A stretch of 64,000 nt of DNA from assembly GCF_000143825.1 (NCBI RefSeq), contig NZ_CM000961.1:2067448-2131447 (forward strand). The letters run 5' to 3'. Positions 59,305-64,000 of this stretch are shown here, in pieces. A program made the translations under genes and the position numbers. Position 1 is the stretch's first letter. Each line of letters starts with the position of its first letter. The notes beneath the pieces are model-generated. The model ran no database searches. It was not told the DNA's origin and was given only the letters and a program-made list of their open reading frames with translations. The stretch is from Corynebacterium genitalium ATCC 33030. Lineage in GTDB: Bacteria > Actinomycetota > Actinomycetes > Mycobacteriales > Mycobacteriaceae.

Positions 59305-59395
59305 ACAGGCAGGCGCAGGTTATCGCGGCTACGGTTACAGCTCGAGGCCGAATTGACGGGCAATGCCGCCCGCCTGCCGAGCAAGCGGAACCGCC

Positions 59396-60880
59396 CTAGC
59401 TATTGCGCTGGGAAGAGCCAGAAGAACCGGAGGTGCTGCCATTGCCTTCGCCACCACCGGGTTGCGCAGGGGCTGCGCCGCTGCGGTCGATGGTGAACTC
59501 GTCGACAACCGAGTTGTCAGCGACGTTGTGCGTACGCACGGTGAGCGTATTCTTGCTCACCTCAATGTTGGCGTAATCCGGGTTGTAGTCTTGGCGCCAC
59601 ACGGCGATCTCCGGGATGGCAAAGTCCTTACCGTAAGTCTGCGAGACATCGGTGAACTCCTTGCGCTTCTTACCGTCGCGGGTGTGGAAGTCGTAGTATT
59701 TGCCGCCGCCTGCGGTCGTGGTTGTCATGTAGACGGTCTCATTAGCCTTCGGGCGCAGCACGTCGCCGGGCTTCGGCGTGTCTTCCGGGATGACGGGCTC
59801 GGTGCCGTTCATCAGGTGGCTGCGGTTGTACATGTGGTCGTGGCCGTTGAGCACCAGGTCCACACCGGTTTCGGAGAACACCGGCGCAAGGCCTTCGCGC
59901 ATCTGCGTGATCTCTTTCTCGTGGTAGCGGCCACCGTGGGAGTACGGAGCGTGGTGCATGACCACGATGGTCCAATCCTTGTCCGCGCCGTGGGCAGCGG
60001 TAGTCTCGCGCACGAACTGAGACTGCTTTTCGATCGCCCGTTTGCGCTTCGAGTCGATCGGCTCGAAGTACTTGTTTCCCGTTTCGTTAGAGTCCAAAAC
60101 GATGAACAGGGCATTGTTGCGCTCGAAGAAATAGTTCGCGTCACCCGGCTTCGCGTTTGGCAGGTTCCCGTGCTCTTTGAAGTGCTTATCGACGATAGAC
60201 GTGGGCAACAGCTCGTGATTGCCCTTCGCCATAGCGAGCGGGTAGGACTGCAGCTCTTCAGCGGTAAAGAACGCCTCCCACTGTTTGATCGGGTCACCCC
60301 ACCCCTCAGCTTGGTCACCGGCGTGGACGATGAACTGGGAGTCCGGGTAGGCGCCGGTGGCTTGGCGGACCGCAGTGCGCCACGCCTCAGCCTGCTCGTC
60401 CACTTTGAGGTTCACACCGATCTGCGCGTCGGACAAGGTGAGGAAGTTCCAGCTGTCTCCTGCCGGCTGGGTGCGGAAAGTCGCCGCTTCGCTCCAGCCT
60501 CCCTGCTCGGAACCGAGCTGGTAGGTGTACTCGGTGCCCGGCTGCAGACCGGTGACGGTGGCGTGGTTGGCGCGGTAGGCGATGGCGCCGAAGTCAGCCT
60601 CCGTAGCGGCCACTTCGTTCACCGCCTCAGGGTTAGCCGTCGGGTAGTACTTCACGAACTCCTGGCCGTTGTAAGCGGTGCGCCAGGAGAAGTTCATGTC
60701 GGCAGAGGTAGCACCGACGTGCACGTGACTGGACGAGATCGGCCCACCGGCTGCCTGGCTGGATCCTCCAGGCTGACTGGACTGCGCAACAGCTTCTGGT
60801 ACGGCGGTGAACGACAGACCGAGCGCGAGGGACATCGCGGCTGCGGTCACTTTCAGGGAACGGGCGGGAGTCAGCGACAT
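59396..60880 (-). CDS. Secreted purple-acid-phosphatase-like metallophosphoesterase
   Basis: This 494-residue exported protein has a signal peptide (MSLTPARSLKVTAAAMSLAL, cleavage after AVAQ near residue 33), an N-terminal fibronectin-like domain (ATVTGLQPGTEYTYQLGSEQ, about 110-130) and a metallophosphoesterase domain with SDAQ, VHAGDQAEGWG, AKGNHE, VVMHHAPY and NGHDHMYNRS, the five metal-ligand blocks of purple acid phosphatases. A Gly/Ser tail ends it. It would release phosphate from organic esters outside the cell. AAAGG precedes ATG 60880. Confidence 0.93.
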   Translation of the reverse strand: MSLTPARSLKVTAAAMSLALGLSFTAVPEAVAQSSQPGGSSQAAGGPISSSHVHVGATSADMNFSWRTAYNGQEFVKYYPTANPEAVNEVAATEADFGAIAYRANHATVTGLQPGTEYTYQLGSEQGGWSEAATFRTQPAGDSWNFLTLSDAQIGVNLKVDEQAEAWRTAVRQATGAYPDSQFIVHAGDQAEGWGDPIKQWEAFFTAEELQSYPLAMAKGNHELLPTSIVDKHFKEHGNLPNAKPGDANYFFERNNALFIVLDSNETGNKYFEPIDSKRKRAIEKQSQFVRETTAAHGADKDWTIVVMHHAPYSHGGRYHEKEITQMREGLAPVFSETGVDLVLNGHDHMYNRSHLMNGTEPVIPEDTPKPGDVLRPKANETVYMTTTTAGGGKYYDFHTRDGKKRKEFTDVSQTYGKDFAIPEIAVWRQDYNPDYANIEVSKNTLTVRTHNVADNSVVDEFTIDRSGAAPAQPGGGEGNGSTSGSSGSSQRNS

Positions 60881-61032
60881 GGGAGGCCTTTCAGCAAACA
60901 GGCGCGGCACGGGAAGAGCAGCGTTCGCAGGCAAGGTATCACGGACGGGGTGTGGTTGCTGGGTGAGCGGGGAGGAATCGTCGATAAGCATTGCTTAGCG
61001 GGGCTGCTGGTGCTTCGGGCACAATAGTCTCC

Positions 61033-62613
61033 GTGACTGAAACGACGAAGGGTGGCGAGGACGCGGGCGCCGCCATGGCCTCCGGTTCCGCGCAAAAGCT
61101 CGCGGAGGAGGTCAAAGCCTCCGATAAAGCTAACGCCGGCGACAAGAAATCCCACGAATACGACAACCGCGTCGACCGCGCGGTGGTGTTCAACTCGTGG
61201 GTGAAATCGACCGCGCTGTTCTCGCTGCGGATGGTGGCCATCTTCATCCTGATCGGTGCGCTGGCCTACCTCGTGGGCAAATTCTGGGCCGGCATCCTGC
61301 CGATCGTCCTCGCACTGATCGTGTGCACCGTGCTCGAACCCGTGACAAGCTTCCTGCGCAAACACGGCCTCCCCGGTGCGTTGTCGGCGCTGATGTCGAT
61401 GCTGCTGGCGCTGGCTGTGCTGGTGTTCTTCGTGTCGATGATCCTGCCGGACATCATCACGAACTCCCGCGTCCTTGCCATCCAGGCTGGGCAAGGGCTG
61501 CAAAGCCTGGCGCTATGGCTGCAGAACCAGGATTCGCTGCCGTTCAGCGTGGATGCGGAGCAGATCAACGAAGTCGTCCAAGACTCGATCACCTGGGTGC
61601 AAAACCGCGCCGGCGCGATCGCAGGCGGCATTTTCTCCGGTATCAGCACGGCGACGTCGATGATGATCACCTTCGTCGTTGTCGTGGTCCTCACCTTCTT
61701 CTTTCTTAACGACGGCCCCAAGTTCCTCCCCTGGGTCCGCTCCGCCACCGGCGGCCGCGCCGGACTGCACGCCACCGAGCTGCTCACCCGCATCTGGAAC
61801 ACGCTGTGCGGATACATTCGCGCCCAGGCGGTCGTCTCGTTTATCGACGCTGTCTGTATCGGCGTCGGCCTGTGGGCGGTCGGCGTGCCCATGGCGTTCA
61901 CCCTTGCGGTGATCACGTTCATGGCGGGCTTCATCCCACTCGTCGGCGCAATTGTCGCTGGGGCGCTTGCCGTCATCATCGCGCTCGTTTCGCTCGGGTT
62001 CACCGAGGCGCTCATCGTCCTGGGCATCGTCATCGCCGTCCAGCAGCTCGAAGGCAACGTACTCTCCCCGCTGCTGCAGTCTCGCGCGATGAACCTGCAC
62101 CCTGTGGTCGTCTTGGTCTCCGTCACCGTCGGCGGCGGTCTTTTCGGCCTTGTCGGCGCGTTCCTAGCTGTTCCCGCCGCCGCGACCGTTGCCGTGATCT
62201 TCCGCTACATGCAGGACATGCTCCAGCTGCACGCCGGCGAAGTCAGCGCGGACGATCTCGAGTTCGCCACCGACGTGGGCAAGGCGCTCGCCGAAGCAGA
62301 AGAGCAAGAAAGCGCGGCGCAACGCGATGAGCTCATCGACAACCATGTCTGGAAAGCGCCGAGCATTGACGACGAGCCCGACGCACCCGCCCCCTCCCCC
62401 GGCTCAACGCTCGTGCGCCAGTGGAACAAGGTGGCCGCCCGACGCCGCTCCGACAAAGCAATGGACAAGACGGCGGACACGACAGAGGACAAGACCGCCT
62501 CAGCGAAGACCGGCGGCGACGGCGCGAACGGCTCGAACGGCTCAGCACGGAAAACTCGCCGTTTCGAACTTGCGTTCGGTACATCCAAGGGTGGCGGCGA
62601 GGACATGTCCTAA
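61033..62613 (+). CDS. AI-2E family (TqsA/PerM-like) membrane protein
   Basis: This 526-residue protein has seven or eight helices in the AI-2E pattern, including LALIVCTVLEPVTSFLRKHG and FIPLVGAIVAGALAVIIALV, and ends with a cytoplasmic tail of about 120 charged residues. Family members export autoinducer-2 or sodium ions; the role here is unknown. The GTG at 61033 has TAGTCT eight bases before it and no ribosome site, which suggests a leaderless mRNA. Confidence 0.87.
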   Translation: MTETTKGGEDAGAAMASGSAQKLAEEVKASDKANAGDKKSHEYDNRVDRAVVFNSWVKSTALFSLRMVAIFILIGALAYLVGKFWAGILPIVLALIVCTVLEPVTSFLRKHGLPGALSALMSMLLALAVLVFFVSMILPDIITNSRVLAIQAGQGLQSLALWLQNQDSLPFSVDAEQINEVVQDSITWVQNRAGAIAGGIFSGISTATSMMITFVVVVVLTFFFLNDGPKFLPWVRSATGGRAGLHATELLTRIWNTLCGYIRAQAVVSFIDAVCIGVGLWAVGVPMAFTLAVITFMAGFIPLVGAIVAGALAVIIALVSLGFTEALIVLGIVIAVQQLEGNVLSPLLQSRAMNLHPVVVLVSVTVGGGLFGLVGAFLAVPAAATVAVIFRYMQDMLQLHAGEVSADDLEFATDVGKALAEAEEQESAAQRDELIDNHVWKAPSIDDEPDAPAPSPGSTLVRQWNKVAARRRSDKAMDKTADTTEDKTASAKTGGDGANGSNGSARKTRRFELAFGTSKGGGEDMS

Positions 62614-62634
62614 CCGTATGCAAGGGTGAGACAC

Positions 62635-63726
62635 ATGAGTTCTGTGTCCCCAGCGCTGACTTTCACCCTTGTCTTCCTCGCGTTCATTCTCGGGCTGCTT
62701 GCCGGTGCGGCCGCGATGCACCTATTGCGCCGCCCCGCATCCCCGCCTTCCCAGCCGCCGCGGCAGGATGTGCGGCGGGAGTTGGAGCCGTTGGAGAGGG
62801 CCGTCGATAAGCTCGCGGCGCAGTTGCGTGACATGGATGAAGATCGCGCTGTCGCCCACTCAGCGCTCGCCGGGCAGGTGCAGGCCGTGACGCGTGCGAG
62901 TTCACGGCTGAGCGATCGCACGGATCAGCTGGTCAACGCGCTGCGCTCACCGAACACGCGCGGGCGTTGGGGCGAGATGCAGCTCGAACGTGTCGTGGAG
63001 CTCGGCGGCATGGTCAAGTACTGCGACTTCGACGTGCAGCAAGCAGCGCGTATCGACGGTCAGCTGCTCCGCCCCGACATGATCATCCGGTTAAGCCGCG
63101 GCCGCAACATCGTGGTGGATGCGAAAGTGCCGTTCAGCGCCTACCTCGACGCGCTCAACACGGAGGATCCCGAGGAGAAAGCCGGCTATCTGCGCAGGCA
63201 CAGCCACCTACTGCGGCAGCACGTGGCAACACTCGGGCAGAAAGCGTACGTCGAGGCTTTCGCGCCGACGCCCGAGTTCGTGGTCATGTTCATCCCCGCC
63301 GACCCCTTCCTCGACGCAGCGCTCGAGCAAGATCCGCAGTTGCTTGACGACGCATTTGCGCGAGGCGTTGTCATCGCCACCCCCTCCACCCTGTTCGCGT
63401 TGTTGCGCACCGTCGGGCTGGGATGGCAGCAGGAAGACATCAACGCAAAGGCGGCCGAGGTGCAGCGGCTCGGTGCGCAGCTGTACACGCGGTTGGGGAC
63501 CATGGCGGAGCACTACAACCGCGTCGGCGCCTCGTTGGATAAGGCCGTCGAGGCGTTCAATGCCACGCTCGGGTCAATGGACGCCCGCGTCATGGTCACC
63601 GCACGCCGGCTGAAAGACCTCGACTTGCCCGGGCGTACGACGAGTGAACCCGCTGAACTCCGTGCGGTGACAGCCCGGGCACGCACCGCCAACGGGGAAG
63701 AAAGTTCGCACTCCCACGTCGAGTAA
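62635..63726 (+). CDS. rmuC: DNA recombination protein RmuC
   Basis: This 363-residue protein has one N-terminal membrane helix (LTFTLVFLAFILGLLAGAAA, about residues 8-28), a coiled coil and the RmuC nuclease-like core: NTRGRWGEMQLERVVELGGM, VVDAKVPFSAYLDAL, FVVMFIPADPFLDAAL, VIATPSTLFALLRTV. RmuC limits inversions and short-repeat recombination. It starts 21 bases after the AI-2E stop and is probably in the same operon. Confidence 0.93.
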   Translation: MSSVSPALTFTLVFLAFILGLLAGAAAMHLLRRPASPPSQPPRQDVRRELEPLERAVDKLAAQLRDMDEDRAVAHSALAGQVQAVTRASSRLSDRTDQLVNALRSPNTRGRWGEMQLERVVELGGMVKYCDFDVQQAARIDGQLLRPDMIIRLSRGRNIVVDAKVPFSAYLDALNTEDPEEKAGYLRRHSHLLRQHVATLGQKAYVEAFAPTPEFVVMFIPADPFLDAALEQDPQLLDDAFARGVVIATPSTLFALLRTVGLGWQQEDINAKAAEVQRLGAQLYTRLGTMAEHYNRVGASLDKAVEAFNATLGSMDARVMVTARRLKDLDLPGRTTSEPAELRAVTARARTANGEESSHSHVE

Positions 63727-63765
63727 AAGCTGTCCGCGCGCGGCGGCACGGTAACATCACACAAC

Positions 63766-64000
63766 GTGTCGCATGCAACGTCCCGATCCTCAACGCAGTC
63801 AGACCCGGCAATGCCCGGTTTCTCGACGGGATCCGGCGTGGGCATCATCATCGCGGCCCTTGTCACTGGCGGCCTACTGTCCGTCTACAACGAAGCAATC
63901 GGGTGGCCGTTCCTAGCGCTGTTCGCGGTGGCCTCCTTGGTCGTGGTCACGTTTGTCAACCCGCGCGGGCTGTTTCTCATCGTTGCATCCATCCCGCTGC
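63766..64000 (+). CDS. DUF6542 membrane protein, cut by the window end
   Basis: From GTG 63766 the frame stays open to the window end (78 codons): a polar start, then helices GVGIIIAALVTGGLLSVYNE and FLALFAVASLVVVTFVNPRG, which is the DUF6542 pattern found near rmuC and ychF in corynebacteria. TAACAT 14 bases upstream suggests a leaderless start. Confidence 0.8.
   Translation, partial: MSHATSRSSTQSDPAMPGFSTGSGVGIIIAALVTGGLLSVYNEAIGWPFLALFAVASLVVVTFVNPRGLFLIVASIPL

Overview
The window is high-GC actinobacterial chromosome, most likely from a Corynebacterium species. The indicators are a secreted UshA-type 5'-nucleotidase, a YhgE/Pip protein with DG-heptad repeats, DUF1707, DUF6542, GTG/TTG starts and leaderless-looking promoters. 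This is inference from gene content; no rRNA or tRNA was seen.

Layout. 1-18.6 kb is mostly ordinary chromosome: a VWA protein (cut by the window edge), UshA-type nucleotidase, an MFS exporter, an SDR, a spermidine-synthase-like gene broken by a 22-bp tandem duplication, hemolysin III, YhgE/Pip, a YoaK protein and its wrecked paralog, an AlkD-like protein, a NarL-type two-component pair and a CPBP protease. 18.6-23.5 kb is transitional and holds several decayed genes (RCC1-repeat, DUF2625) beside intact small enzymes and the first of three arfB-like genes.

23.5-58.2 kb is a layered genomic island. Six short repeats (A-F, at 23.52, 27.68, 30.72, 33.94, 36.68 and 38.04 kb) each read on the minus strand as the last codons of a protein ending VEFKFNV-stop, which is how ychF ends. 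The living ychF closes the island at 58.16 kb in the same orientation. I read this as successive insertions at the 3' end of ychF, each displacing the previous gene tail. The modules are: A-B, cmtR plus a P1B ATPase, a flavoprotein and a dead higBA; B-C, a coiled-coil protein, arfB copy 2 and an intact higBA; C-D, merR/merA and a Cys-rich membrane protein, arfB copy 3 (truncated); D-E, a second cmtR plus ATPase; E-F, an epimerase paralog.

F to ychF (38.04-58.17 kb) is the least decayed element. It has an iteron/AT-palindrome origin candidate, an HTH protein, a 1,474-residue fusion of Toprim, AAA ATPase, 3'-5' exonuclease and family A DNA polymerase, a roughly 0.85-kb densely structured noncoding region, a MobV-like relaxase, an SSB, a DUF4192 protein and a large serine integrase 20 bp from ychF. 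Its cargo includes a low-GC toxin/immunity-like cluster, an ArsR-type regulator with an MFS exporter, and a nitronate-monooxygenase/FAD fusion with an MFS transporter between two IS3-family remnants.

58.2-64 kb returns to core chromosome: ychF, a secreted purple-acid-type phosphatase, an AI-2E-family protein, rmuC and the start of a DUF6542 protein.
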